A stretch of 64,000 nt of DNA from Mortierella alpina. Its lineage: Eukaryota > Mortierellomycota > Mortierellomycetes > Mortierellales > Mortierellaceae. This document shows, in pieces, positions 21,382-32,826 of this stretch (position 1 is its first letter; every line of letters begins with the position of its first letter). The stretch spans positions 1,488,001 to 1,552,000 of the forward strand of contig JANATF010000009.1 of NCBI GenBank assembly GCA_029449245.1, read 5' to 3'. A model generated the notes under the pieces. The model saw nothing but the letters and a program-made list of their open reading frames with translations, did no database searches and was not told the origin of the DNA. A program made the translations under genes and the position numbers.

Positions 21382-22324
21382 TCAATGGATCGCCCGTCCT
21401 CGTAGCTTAACAAAGTTTCCTCTCGAGTTGTGTGTGAAAGACAGGAATTGTTGTCCAGTTCTTAGCATTTGCACAAACACAAATAAGTACTGTACTAAAG
21501 CAATGCCCCATTCCATCACGATTTCCTGTTCCTTCATCATCGTTGTCTCTTTCAGACGATCCCCCTTGATTCCTTTTCTTGGTGTGATAGTGTCACGGTC
21601 AGACAAGCAGATTTTGGGAGAAGGGGGAAGGAAGTGATTGTATTGCAGGCTAATGTTCTACTGTAGTCTACAAGTGAACTCCCCCCTCCATTCTCACTCC
21701 TGGTCAGGGTCTTCAAGGCCTCGCGACACAAGAGCTAGCCAGGCTTAGGCTCAGTCCGTGACACTTTGACCCACCAATCTTCGCTCATGAACTCTCATCA
21801 ATGGTGTCCTCACCGACCTTAGTCATGTATTTCTCTCATTTCTAGCCTGTATGGGAACCGTGCGCTTCTTTGAAATTTCCCTCTTTATGACCAAATCGCA
21901 ACTTGATTTCTTGCTTCTGCTTTCGGCCGACCCTGTTCATGTATTTAAAGAGGTCGCTCCAAGCAATCGCCCTCGATCGACACACTCACTATCCTATTCT
22001 ATAGCCACAGCAGCACTCTTAGACTTGCAACAATTAGTGCAATAACGACCGCAAGCACCGTAGCACGAGCCGCCACGCGAACGGTCTCGCCGAAACTTTA
22101 CAAAAGCAGCACATACTCCTACTGTGTCAAGGGCGCTCAAGGTTACGCTCTCAGTAAACCTGCACAACCTCCACACACATTCGCGCACTCTAGACCAGAC
22201 TTCGTACGGCCACATGGACTTCTGCCATTGTATGTAAAGAATGCTCGGGTATTGTATATTGCGACTCACATTCTTTTACTATCTTCCTCTATCTCACACT
22301 GAATAGTGTACAAGTCCCCTTCCA
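21382..22324. other. Intergenic between Sec14 copy B and the secreted peptide gene
   Basis: No coding or RNA feature recognised. A T/C-rich stretch precedes the peptide ATG. Confidence 0.35.
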
Positions 22325-22678
22325 ATGACTCACACATACAAGATACTAGGATTCGCGGTCTATTGCGCCATGCTGTGTCTTGGCATGATTCACGTTGAAG
22401 CATCAGACACTGTTGAAGCATCAGACACTGTTGAAGCATCAGACACTGGAGCTGCTATTTCGAATCTCAAAAGTTGTGTTAAAGGCGTGCTACTGTGCCC
22501 AACCAACGATAGAAAATTGATTACAGCTTTCATCGACAAATGCAATGACAACTTCGATTGTTTCACAAAAGAGGAGCTTGATAAGGTTTCTAATTTATCT
22601 TTCAGCTGTAAGCTCAAGCTCGTAGGTTGTCTAAATTTGTATAATGACATCAAAGCATTAGTTCCGAACAACCAATAG
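22325..22678 (+). CDS. Small secreted cysteine-rich protein with VEASDT repeats
   Basis: A 117-residue product. Residues 1-25 form a hydrophobic signal peptide (ILGFAVYCAMLCLGMIHVEA). Three perfect copies of a six-residue unit, VEASDT, follow, encoded by a perfect 18-nt tandem repeat. The mature part has six cysteines (SCVKG, LLCPT, DKCND, FDCFT, SCKLK, GCLNL), enough for three disulfides. I recognise no family. Small size, secretion signal, even cysteine number and an internal repeat are the usual marks of fungal secreted effector-like or wall-associated peptides; this is inference. It sits alone between two Sec14 paralogues. Expression is not shown by sequence. Confidence 0.68.
   Translation: MTHTYKILGFAVYCAMLCLGMIHVEASDTVEASDTVEASDTGAAISNLKSCVKGVLLCPTNDRKLITAFIDKCNDNFDCFTKEELDKVSNLSFSCKLKLVGCLNLYNDIKALVPNNQ
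22396..22449 (+). repeat. Perfect 18-nt tandem repeat, three copies
   Basis: GTTGAAGCATCAGACACT three times in frame, encoding VEASDT x3 directly after the signal peptide. Identical third positions imply recent expansion. Confidence 0.85.
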
Positions 22679-25465
22679 AATCACTGATCCTTGTTACTGC
22701 GCATGCAGCATCCCCAGCACGCCCCTCGCGTGCGTCCCTGACATAGCCAGAAACAACAATAAAAAAAAGGTACAGTCGAATCTGGTTTATCGGCATGGTC
22801 TGTACTGAGGATAAACGCACTGTCACCATCGCTGAAAACAGCCATGATCCGAAGTCGAGGTGATGTTCACCAATGTTGATGAAGGTGGAGTAGCGATGAC
22901 GACTGGTCGCAGCATAAAAGACACCTCACTTTGAGATACGATGGCCCTTTACTTTTGCTCCATCTTTTTTTTTTCCTTCACCCGCGATACCTAGAGGAAA
23001 GTGAGCTACTCCAGCGCAACCATTTTTTCTGCCTATATTTTTTTCCCAAGAATATGTTTGTCTGACCACTCCCTTTTCCCACTTTGTCCTCGCCGAGTTT
23101 GTCGCCGCGTCCTCAAGACCAGATCTGCTCCGTCGCAAGACTAGGGTATGGGGACAATACTGTACACTTTCGCCAAGAAGCACGCGTAGTAGTAACGTCA
23201 ACGTCTAATCACTTGCCTTTCATCTTTTCTAGTTTTTCTAGTCGATCCAGCACAGCCTGGAGTTTTGTCGTTCTCCATGATCAAAAACCAGAAAACTCAG
23301 AACTCCACTGGGGAGCCTCACCCACCCGACACCCACATCCATGCAGATGCACGGATGGCTCCTCCACCAGGAGGTTTATTGGAACTATTTGAAATGGTTA
23401 AATGTTGGGCGAATAAATAACGTTGAACTAAGCACAATATCTTCCCTCCTGTTCACTTTCTTTATAAAGCACAATAACCCCAGCACCAAATGCTTACTGG
23501 TTGATCGCTTGAAGTAAGGCATGGTCCTGAAGCGAGCCGTTTCAAGTTGATCGAATGTCACTTTGTTTTTCATCTACAATCGATGATGAAAGAACCAAGT
23601 CATGATCTCATGCGCACCTGCTAGGATGTAGCCGATGCCAAGATTGCAGGCTCCGGCAGATGTTTACGAAAACCCGTTTCCTCGGCTGGCTAGGGCGCAT
23701 GTTTAGGTTTTTTTTTGTGTGTTCGCGATAAAATGCTCTCAGACACAGCGGTGCGCCATCGTATGTTCTGTTGCTCTGAAGGGGTTATCCATGATGAATC
23801 ATTCCTTCTGCCCATGTCCCATGTACCCTTATTAATTTAATTCTAATTCTTTAAGCCCAGCTTTTCTGCATGAATTGTTTTTATGCTTGTTTGCCGTTGC
23901 CTATCACTTATGCATGAAGATCCAAAATGTCATATGAGAAACTCAGAGAAAGCATGGTGCGAGGATGGATCCAACGATATTGGTCCTCAGAAAGGAAGGC
24001 GGGTTCCTCTTCTAGGAGTCCACGTTTTGAACGATAATGGTGCAAATACCTTGGAGAGTATATTTAACAAAAACTCAGTCTTCTTTCAGGCTATCCTAAT
24101 GAGTGCTCTTGTACCCTGGCTTCCGAAGAGCACTCGCTCCCTTTCCTTTTTTTAAGCGGCTGTTTAATATTGGCATGTGGAGGTGGAGGAGTTGGAGGAG
24201 CAGTGGAGGTAAAAGCGACAGTCCACCTTATTGCATGTGGAGAAAGTGCGACTTTGAACAGGCGCACCGTTTTTTTTCTTATCTTTCACAACCCACGCGC
24301 CAACACCCGGGGCGATGTCACCTTGCCCCCGCCGCATTCAGGTGGACCTTTTTTTTTCTGCTCCACTCGCCACCACTACCCCAACAGAGTTGCGCAGGTA
24401 TTGTTTCTCTCTCGCAACAGCGCGACTCTATATACATGCAAATGGATACGTTGCCATGTGGTCAGTAAAACAAGGATATGAAGCCTGGAAGCGTTTTTTG
24501 GATTTGTTTGCATTCTCCACATACCCGTAGTCTATTTCTCAATGACACTTTGGGCATTTACAATAAGCAAATAGTGTATATCTTGGCACCTTGGTTAAGT
24601 AATATATTGGTACCTTGATCCTCGCGAGTTGCATGTCTCGGCTCCTTGGTGTGTGTGATGTGCGCCTCAATGGATAAAGGTACATGAGCATGAAAGTTCG
24701 TTACTAGGCCAGGATGGAGACACACAGCTATGAGCGGCTGGCTGGTCTACATGTACACAATTCCTCTCATGTGAACTTCAGGCCGAGCTCGTGCCAATTG
24801 CCAGCGGGCACAGGTTGGAAGATGAGCGTACAAAGGGAGAGGAAGAGCCAGCAGGGAGCGCTCATAAGGCGGTGTCAGGCTGTGTCCGCAGTGACAAGTG
24901 TGGAAGGTGGAGAACCTTGTTGCACTTGCAATGTCCGCCGTGGGGGTGGGGGCAGAGCGAGGGCATGAAGAGAGCTGCTTAGGCTGCGAGGCTATCATAT
25001 GCAAGTGCGCTTCGATCGAAACAAGAGAACAAGAGAACAAGAAAACACGGCCGAGCACAAACAGACACAGGCAAGCACAGGGAGTGCTCTCAACAATAAA
25101 TCGTCGTGCAGCACCAACAACAACAATAATGGTTCTCGCTCTGCTGTGATCTCGTTTGCTCATCGTGCCCAAGTTGCGTCCATTCCGTCAATCCGTCCTT
25201 TGCACCCTCCAGCACTCAAGCACTCCAGGTGCAAACCTTCTTTTCTCATCTGATCTCACACTTTCCCATCCGACGTATATAAACCACGCGCCCATCCGAC
25301 ATTGCCTTCCCCCTTCTCTCCTCTGCCTCTCTCCTATTACATTCCCTCCTCGTCTCTCGCACCCGCCCTCACTCTTCTCACTCTTCTGCTCCTCTGACCC
25401 TCTCCATCTCCACCCCACATACACTCCAACACTCCAACCTTAAAAACAATCAGAGACACATCATA
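22679..25465. other. Long intergenic region upstream of Sec14 copy C
   Basis: About 2.8 kb without a supported gene. At about 22775 the sequence TACAGTCGAATCTGGTTTAT resembles the terminal repeat of pogo/Tc1-type transposons, but I found no matching second end. There are T-rich runs at 22966-22975 and 23708-23716 and AG/TGG-rich stretches at 24175-24215. The last 200 bp is C/T-rich promoter and leader of copy C. Confidence 0.4.
25276..25283 (+). promoter_or_regulatory. TATA box of Sec14 copy C
   Basis: TATATAAA about 185 bp upstream of the ATG, followed by a pyrimidine-rich leader typical of strongly expressed fungal genes. Confidence 0.55.
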
Positions 25466-27101
25466 ATGGCAAAAGGTGACATCGCTACCCCTCCCGGCAC
25501 CGGCCTCGTCGGTAAGCTGACCCCTGACCAGAAGGAGCTCCTGAAGCAGATGTGGGCCGAGATTTTCCAGATCGCCGACTCTGGTGTCCTGGACGTCCCC
25601 AACGACCTCCTCCCCGCCAGCGCCGCCGCTGAGACGGCCTCCATCAAGTCCAAGACGTCGACTGCCAAGAAGAGCTGGTTCGGATCCACAAAGAGCGCCC
25701 CTGCTGCCGCTGCTGCCGAGGTGCCCACCACCCGCGTCAACTTGGCTGATATCGGCCTCTCGGTCGACCAGCTGCGCCCTGCCCTCTGGAACAACATCTT
25801 GGGTGATCATCCAGGTACGAACTTACTTGGAAGATAGCAGCTGATTAATTTTGTGTGATGTATTTTTCTCGTACCGAGTGGATATTTGGAAGTGAGGGCT
25901 TGGATGGGACACTGGCACTAAACAATTCTTTGTGCGATGTACCTGCTCAATGGTATTTTTGGTGTGTTTTTGCGACATAGACTCGCTCCTCCTCCGCTTC
26001 CTGAGAGCACGCAAGTGGAATGTGACGAACGGCATGAACATGATCCTCAAGGCCTTCAAATGGCGTCTCGAGGATGATATCGAGGAGGTCAAGTCCAAGA
26101 GCGAGGATGAGCTCGATGCCAAGTACAAGGGATTCCGTCTCCAGATGGAGATGGGCAAGTCCTTTGTCCACGGCACCGACAAGATGGGACGTCCCGTTGT
26201 GTAAGTCAAATACATAGGCTGTTGGGGGATCACGATGGGCTGTTTTTTTCATCTTTTTCTTCTCTCTTATGTACTGCAGTAACAGTGGGACGGGAATGAT
26301 ACGATGGGAAATCTAACAGGTATTTATTTATTTTCTATGGGGTTATTGTGCTCTTTTTCTCTGGACACAATCGATAGCTACATCAACGTCCGCATGCACA
26401 AGCCTTCGGACCAGGACCCCAAGGCATTGGAAAAGTTCACGATCTATGTGATGGAGACGGGTCGCCTGATGATCCAACCCCCCGTCGAGACTGCATGCTT
26501 GATCTTTGACATGACTGGATTCTCGCTCTCCAACATGGACTACAACTTTGTCAAGTTCCTGGTCCAGTGCTTCGAGGCCTACTACCCCGAGTCCCTGGGT
26601 GTGCTTGTGATCCACAAGGCACCCTTTGTCTTCTGGGGAGTGTGGAAGATCATTGAGCCCTGGCTGGACCCCGTCGTTGCTTCCAAGATCCGGTTCACTC
26701 GCAACGACAAGGAGTTGACCGACATTATCGATGCGGACAAGTTGCCCGTCAAGTACGATGGAGGCAAGGATCAGTACACGTACAAGTATATCCCCGTATC
26801 CGCTGGTGAGAACGACCGTATGAAGGACACAGAGACCAAGGAGCGTCTGTTGGAGGAGTGGAAGGCGATCATGTGGAAGTTTGAGGCCCTGACGCGCGAG
26901 TGGATCGCGTGCAAGAAGCCAGAGACTGTGAACCCTAGATCAGAGGAGGTCATTGAGGAGGAGAGATTGAACATCACGAAGGATTTGAGAGTTGCTTACT
27001 TCAAGTTGGACCCCTATATCCGTGCCCGCAACCTGTACCACCGTTCCGAGCACCCTGTCCTCCAGGCTGATGGAACCTCGATCTGGACTTATCAAAACTA
27101 A
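25466..27101 (+). CDS. CSR1/Sfh2-type Sec14 (CRAL-TRIO) lipid-transfer protein, copy C
   Basis: Three exons: 25466-25814, 25981-26200 and 26378-27101; introns of 166 and 177 nt, phases 1 and 2, 430 residues. Domain order as in copies A and B: TPPGTGLVGKLTPDQKELLK, linker with KKSWFGSTKSAP, LLRFLRARKWN, LSNMDYNFVKFLVQCFEAYY, WKIIEPWLDPVVASKIRFT, and tail YIRARNLYHR. It is closest to yeast Csr1, which also has KKSSWFS in its linker. This copy keeps both intron positions that are singly lost in A and B, so it probably has the ancestral structure. Strong C-ending codon preference and the pyrimidine-rich leader suggest it is the main expressed copy; that is inference. Confidence 0.92.
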
Positions 27102-27357
27102 GAAATGGACAAAAAGGAGAACATCATAACACTGGTAGACACTTTGTCCTTCGTTTTTTTTTGTTTCTTTTTTACCCCTCTACACACCCTAACTAAAGAC
27201 GCGATGGTAGATATAAACTGTTGTAAATAGAATAAAACCCCGATTTTTATAATGCTAGCCTTTGAACTTGCTGGAATTCGGACAATGCAAGGAGCTTGGA
27301 GACAATACGAGTGAAGGATGCCGGCAAGAGGACTCTGATCGAGGAATCCGTAGCTCT

Positions 27358-28129
27358 TCAGAAGTTGCGCTGTCCTGAAATGACTGCATATAAAGACCCA
27401 TACATAGAGTGGACGTTATGGTTACTACCATCATTACGATTTTTCTTGTTCAAGTGTCATGAGTGAAGCATGCTTACCTTCATACCACATTTTCCAATCG
27501 CCGAGGAGCTATTGTGCGATACAAGGAATGGTGTTTAGTAATTTCTGTTGATACCCCATGCACCCCCTTGGAAGGCAAATTGAAAGACCTGAAATGCTTA
27601 CCGAGTAGAAGGGATGCTTGAATGTGGCCGGTCTGTTCTTTTCAAACACAAAGTGTCCAAACCATGCAAAGCCGTACGCTGATGCAGGATAAAATGTGAG
27701 TATGCATGCCAACGCGTAAAAAGAACTTTATCGGTCTCAGACAACGAGAGAAAGCGTTCTCACTTTTTGGTCTTTACCTTGAACAAAAGTCACCCACCAA
27801 TACTTGGACTGCCGGGAGGCGAGCATGTACAACAGGATAGCGACCACATTGGTCGTTGCTAAAAAAAAAAAAAAAAAAAAGCGCATCATCCCCAGAGACG
27901 GATTGGAGTGTTAGAGCAACAAAACGAAAAACGTGTTACTTGTGATAAGATGCACGAGCCAGAAAAGGTCTGGGTTACCAAAGAGATGCAGGCGGCGGTT
28001 GATGGGGTTGCAGTGCTCGGACAGGTAGTAGGGATAGAATTCCTCAAAGGACTTGTATCCATTGGTTTTGTAGGCCCGCTTGCTGTAGTTGTGGTTCGCT
28101 ATTTCCTTGTTGACCTTTTGCCCTGCCAT
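27358..28129 (-). CDS. DUF962 / Mpo1-like small membrane protein
   Basis: Five small exons: 28129-27979, 27858-27778, 27678-27602, 27508-27478 and 27374-27358. All introns are GT-AG (120, 99, 93 and 103 nt), phases consistent, 118 residues. The product carries the DUF962 signature: FEEFYPYYLSEHCNPINRR then LH, a hydrophobic span (TTNVVAILLYMLAS), YGFAWFGHFVFEKNRPATF, and HPFYSLLGDWKMWYE. Conserved histidines are near residues 39, 48 and 86. The better-studied relative, yeast Mpo1, is an iron-dependent ER dioxygenase in alpha-oxidation of 2-hydroxy fatty acids from phytosphingosine. This shorter subfamily resembles bacterial DUF962 proteins and its reaction is not established. Intron 1 ends in a run of 20 T before AG. 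Confidence 0.88.
27861..27880. repeat. A20/T20 homopolymer in intron 1 of the DUF962 gene
   Basis: Twenty A on the plus strand form the polypyrimidine tract directly before the AG acceptor on the minus strand. Length is prone to slippage and sequencing error. Confidence 0.8.
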
Positions 28130-28886
28130 TGTCGTGTGCGTGTTACTTTATTTTTCAATGACTGGGTGATGATGGCGAGTAAACGTGTTTCGTTTTTTCC
28201 TTGTCAAGCGTCGTGAGAAATGGGTAGGGAATGGCTGCAGGTGGGGGACAGAATTGACGATTTGCAAATGCGTGGAATGAACTGGCGCAAGCGATGCACC
28301 TTTATGCCCTTCTCCACAGGCCAAAGTGAACGTTAAATGCACGTGCACAATTGCTCCGGCTGGAGCATCGGAGTTCTCGATCGACCAGCGCTGCTCCGAG
28401 ACGTGAGAAGTTCAAGTAAACCTTAACGTTCTTGAGCTGCTTTGCAAGCAAAGGTGTGTGCCGCCATCCTTTTACAATGTTCCCTTCACTGCGTATTTAG
28501 TCTCCTCCGCATCTAGAATAGGCACTGATTTGCTGTCCTGTACGATTCGCTTGCTCTTTCTACCTGTCAATAGCAGACGTCAATGATACAGCAGGAGGCA
28601 GAGACCAGACAGATATGGCAATATATGGCGCCTTTCTCTAGAGAGAAGGCCGCTATGCGATACAATCACACTCTCATCTTGATCAACTTCCACCAATACC
28701 TTGGACACCGCTGTGTGGCTCCTTTAATCCATGGAGAATCCGATGAGGCCTTTGCGGCGGAGCAAATTCCATGGTTATCATCAATAATGTGGATAATGGA
28801 CGCATACCAATTGGAATTTTCAGCTAAAAGTACATGTTTACATTGGGTCTGTCCATGCTTTTTGCAGAGCAAAGGTCACTACAACG
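28130..28886. other. Intergenic; DUF962 promoter and 3' side of the SPRY gene
   Basis: Nothing recognised besides short unrelated open frames. Confidence 0.4.
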
Positions 28887-31176
28887 CTACGCTGCATTGC
28901 GATATTCGCTTCCGTGAGGGTCCGGTTGAGCCTGGGTCAAGAGGAGTGTGACGGACTCCTCACTATCGTCACTCGCCGTGCTTGTTGTATCATCATCATC
29001 GTCCTCCATGTCCACAGTTTCATGGTCACGCGAACTGCCCAGATGTCCATGAGCTTGCCTTGCCTCGACGCTGTAATCTCCGCCAGGGTTCCCGTGGCGG
29101 TCAAGACTCGAGTAATTTGGCGGCGGCACCGAAATATTGGGCGAAGAGATCTGTAGCGGCAAAGTAGCCGAGAATCCTTGCAAGCCATTCCGAGCACCAC
29201 TGTGGACGGCTCTGTTGTTAATATTCGCCTCTCCTAGCTGCGGCTGCTGCTGTTGTTGTTGTTGTTGTCCAATATTGTCATGCGATGCATTTTGAGAGAG
29301 TCTTGACCGCGACCCACTTGACTGCAAAATCGGCCTTGCTCTGGCAGTCAACAAAGAGCCTGGTAAATTCGTTGTTGCCGATCCTGAAGAGGCTTCAAGC
29401 AGGATCGATCCAAGTTCACTGCCGTAGGCCGGGGGCGGCGCCAGGGATCCTGATGCAGGCGCAAGACCCCACTTCTTGACATTGGCCTCCACAAACACGA
29501 AGCCAGATTGTCCAAAGTTGACATGGAGGACGCAAGGCCCTGTAGCGCCCACAGTTGGAAATAGATTCGTCCTACCGAATCCTGTATAGGCATCCTCGAT
29601 CCGTTTTCCGTTCCTGGTAAAAAAGATGGTCCCGTTTCTGGGGCGGTATCCACAGCCGATCACGTCGCCTTCAAAGAAGGGAGGGCCATATGGGTGGTTG
29701 TTCCAGAGTGAATTGCAGTGTTTTTGGCCATTGTTCGAAAAATATCCGACAGAGTGCCGATTCCATCCTAAGATTGCAATAAAACAAAACATGGAGACAT
29801 AGGAGATTCTTTGTTCAGTACGTAAACGAAGCTGGGCCCTTTTGTCACAAATCTCCCTTGTGCCCTTGTGCAACGAAGTACTGTCATACACATCCCGCAG
29901 CTCAATTACCTGGCAAACGCGTCGAGGGATAGGGCTTTGTCGACACACCGACAGCGATGGTCGTGTTAGGGCTCTTCTCAAACACCTTAACCTCCCAATA
30001 GTAGATCTCTTGCTGCTTGGGCAAGGGCAAGTTGGTCTGGACACTGGCTACGCCATCAAAGAATGAGAGCTCCGTCCGATCGTGGACAAAGAGCTGTTGG
30101 TCGTACGAGGCCTCAAACTCCCAAGCAGAGACACCCTTTTCCTGGATCGAGAGATACTGCGAGAGCGAGATATCTGTAGGCACGCTGTTGGGAGGGTTGA
30201 CGATTTGGAAGGCTGAAGAAAAACGCAAAAAAAAACGACAGGTTAGACCTTTCTCTCATTCTCATCTCTATGACCCCGAAATCTATTACTATCAAAAAAA
30301 AATCGCGCGTCAGACTGACATATATACTTTACCTTTGGCAGCATCAAATGCCTGCCTCTCAGAATCAGACAGCGCGCTCAGTCTCTCCTCAGTCTCTGCG
30401 GGGTCGATCTCCCATTCCGGCACGGGGTGAGGTCCTGTCCCAGCGTAACCACCTCCTCCGAACCCTCGGCCACGGACTCCGTTTGCTCGAGTGCTGCCGG
30501 AGCCAGTGCCATAACGACCCGCTGGGGAAGAGGCGGAGGATGTAGAGGGCGACCCTGTGAGCCAGCCAGCTTTCTGGCCACAGGAGCGAATGACGGATGC
30601 GAACGGAATGATGAGAGCTATCGAGAGGATCACAAGCACGAGCCAGGTCACGTCGTCGTCTTCACCCGACCCAGGTGGCGGGAAGGTGGGCTGTGGGTCG
30701 AGCGTGGGGAACAGAAGCGGAGGAGAAGAAGTGGAAGTAAGACGAGGGTAGCGATGTCTGGCGACAGGAGACGGTTCTGGTAACCAGAGTGGTATAGTTA
30801 GACCCTCGTCGGATAAGGATGCGGGAGTTATCGATGGGTCGGCGTAGAGCGGTTGTTGATGCGGGTGTTGGACTAGTCGCTTGTGTTCCCGCGCTAAGTT
30901 TCGCACGTCAATGTCTTGCCTGTCTTGCCTGTCTTGTTGTTGTTGTTCTTGTTGTTGCTGTTGGTAGTAGAGGCGTGAAGGCAAAAGTGGGCTAGTCCGT
31001 TGCTGGGCTGTCGAGTCTTTTTGGGGTGGATTGTGCAATTCTTGCGGAGGGACAAGGTGATCAAGATGTTGCTCGTGTGCGTCTTGGTTCTGAAGGCGGT
31101 TCAAGGGTCGCCTCCGAGAGTGCAATTGCTCAGGTGCAGTCGAGGAGGCAGAAGAGGGGGAGAGAGAGTTCGACAT
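28887..31176 (-). CDS. Ssh4/Ear1-type SPRY-domain adaptor of the Rsp5 ubiquitin ligase
   Basis: Three exons: 31176-30333, 30212-29910 and 29767-28887; introns of 120 and 142 nt, 675 residues. Order: a Gln/Pro-rich N-terminus; one transmembrane helix at about 177-196 (VTWLVLVILSIALIIPFASVI); a Gly-rich region; a SPRY domain at about 305-480 (YWEVKVFEKSPNTTIAVGVS, GWNRHSVGYFSNNGQ, LHVNFGQSGFVFVEANVKKW); then PPAY (494-497) and PPNY (598-601); a polyQ run; an acidic C-terminus. In yeast, Ssh4 and Ear1 are endosomal/vacuolar membrane proteins whose SPRY domain recognises cargo and whose PY motifs recruit Rsp5, sending membrane proteins to the vacuole. Every hallmark is present, including the conserved GSLAPPPAYGSELGSILLE stretch. 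The gene is divergent from eS12. Confidence 0.92.
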
Positions 31177-32285
31177 GGCCTCACAGTTGGGCTAGAACCA
31201 CAATTAAGGAGGACGACGACGCGGAAGAGGGGTGTGCGGTGTGCTGTGTAATACGACAATTCGCTTTAGGGAGCGGATCGCATACAAGAGAGCACAGGGC
31301 GGTGAGAGTCTGAGCAAGCGAGGTCGAGCGAGGTCGAGCGAGGTCGGTCGAGAGATAGGAGCACGCGGACGACGAAGGGTTGTTGTCTGTTGGGCGTGCA
31401 AGTGTTGAGTGTTGTTGACAATGAGAACCAATGAGAAAAGGACGGGATGAATGTTTGCAATGTGTCAGCAGCGCGTGTTCACAAGGGGTGTGCGGCGATG
31501 GATGATAGCAGCATCTGGGAGACAGGCGGATGGCTCCTTGCGTGTGCCAAAGGTCAAAGGACAGCTTGCTGTGTGCGACAGAAGAGCAGCGAAGATCAGG
31601 AGGATGGGCAGGCAAGCCAGGAAAGTCGGCAGTGAGGGTGCCGAGTGCGCCTTTTGGCTTCCTCGTGTTCTCTCTGTTCCACCCGTGCATAGCAAGACAG
31701 GCAGTCCTATATAGGAGGGTCTACACTGCACCACACCGCCTAAGAGGCAGCCATTGAGCCACGGGAGCCCTCTCCCTCAAACAGCCTGGCAACCAGCTGG
31801 AGCTGCTCCGTCCTGGCTGGCGGTAGTCACTGGTGCCGAGCACAGGGCTGTTGGAGAGCTCCTGTCGATGTCACAGAATGTTTCCAGGTCGTGTATGCTG
31901 CAGCCAATTGCTCCATATGCAAGAGAAAAATTTGAGGGACACAGATCTTTCACTTTTGTGACATGTAAGTTGGGGATCATACGAATCCGAGCCAGCCAGT
32001 CGTCTCAAGCAGAGTAACAGGACACAAGCAAAGGACAAAGGACATCGTCAGCTCCATGCATTGATCATCTTGTCGGCAGGAGCAGGATGACGCTTATAGC
32101 CATGTCAGAGCTAGGATCTGGAATTCATCACCATTGCTCATTCCAACATTCGGATTCAAATTCACGGGATTCAAAGAGAATTGCCATTCTGATGGATCAA
32201 GGTCATTGTACTCATCACATGAACCCTCCATCCTTATTTATCATCCACAGCGAGGACGTCTACCCCATATCAAACAATAATCAAA
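31177..32285. other. Divergent promoter region between the SPRY adaptor and eS12
   Basis: About 1.1 kb. The left part is open on the minus strand (31690-31181) as a Ser/His/Cys-rich frame that looks like the untranslated leader of the SPRY gene. It includes a short tandem repeat of CGAGGTCGAG units at about 31319-31345. No other gene seen. Confidence 0.4.
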
Positions 32286-32826
32286 ATGTCTGCAGAAAGA
32301 GATGCCGCTATTGAGGTTGCCGAGGTTGAGGTCGCTGCCGATGCCTCTGCCCGTGGTCAGATGTCCGTTGAGGAGGCCCTCCAGGAGGTCTTGAAGCGTT
32401 CCCTCGTCCACGACGGTCTCGCTCGCGGTCTCCGTGAGTGCGCCAAGGCTCTTGACAGGTAGGAAGTCAGAGAATGTGTTTGCGTTTGTGTTTTTGCAGT
32501 GCGTTGTGTGGGAGTATGAGCACATGGCTGATCATGGCTCCTGTTTGCAATATAATCATAGACGTCAGGCCCATATGGCCGTTCTCGTCGAGACCTGCAC
32601 TGAGAAGGAGTACATCAAGCTGGTCGAGGCTCTCTGCGCCGAGCACAACATCAACCTCATCAAGGTCTCGGATGCCAAGAAGCTCGGAGAGTGGGCCGGT
32701 CTCTGCAAGATTGACCGCGAGGGTAACGCCCGCAAGGTCGTCGGCTGCTCCTGCGTTGTCGTCAAGGATTTCGGTGAGGAGTCTGAGGCCATGAACGTCC
32801 TCTTGGAGTACTTCAAGACCCGTTAA
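32286..32826 (+). CDS. RPS12: 40S ribosomal protein eS12
   Basis: Two exons: 32286-32458 and 32562-32826; intron 32459-32561 (GTAGGA...ATCATAG, 103 nt), 145 residues, usual length for the family. Diagnostic eS12 segments: [52 protein letters not shown] and [19 protein letters not shown]. It is a small-subunit protein near the decoding-side beak, of the L7Ae fold. The intron splits Arg in [10 protein letters not shown]. Codon choice is strongly C-ending, as expected for a ribosomal protein. Confidence 0.97.

Noticed and set aside
31181-31690. A 169-codon minus-strand frame upstream of the SPRY adaptor
   Set aside because: Its His/Ser/Cys-rich sequence has no domain; position fits the untranslated leader of the adaptor gene.
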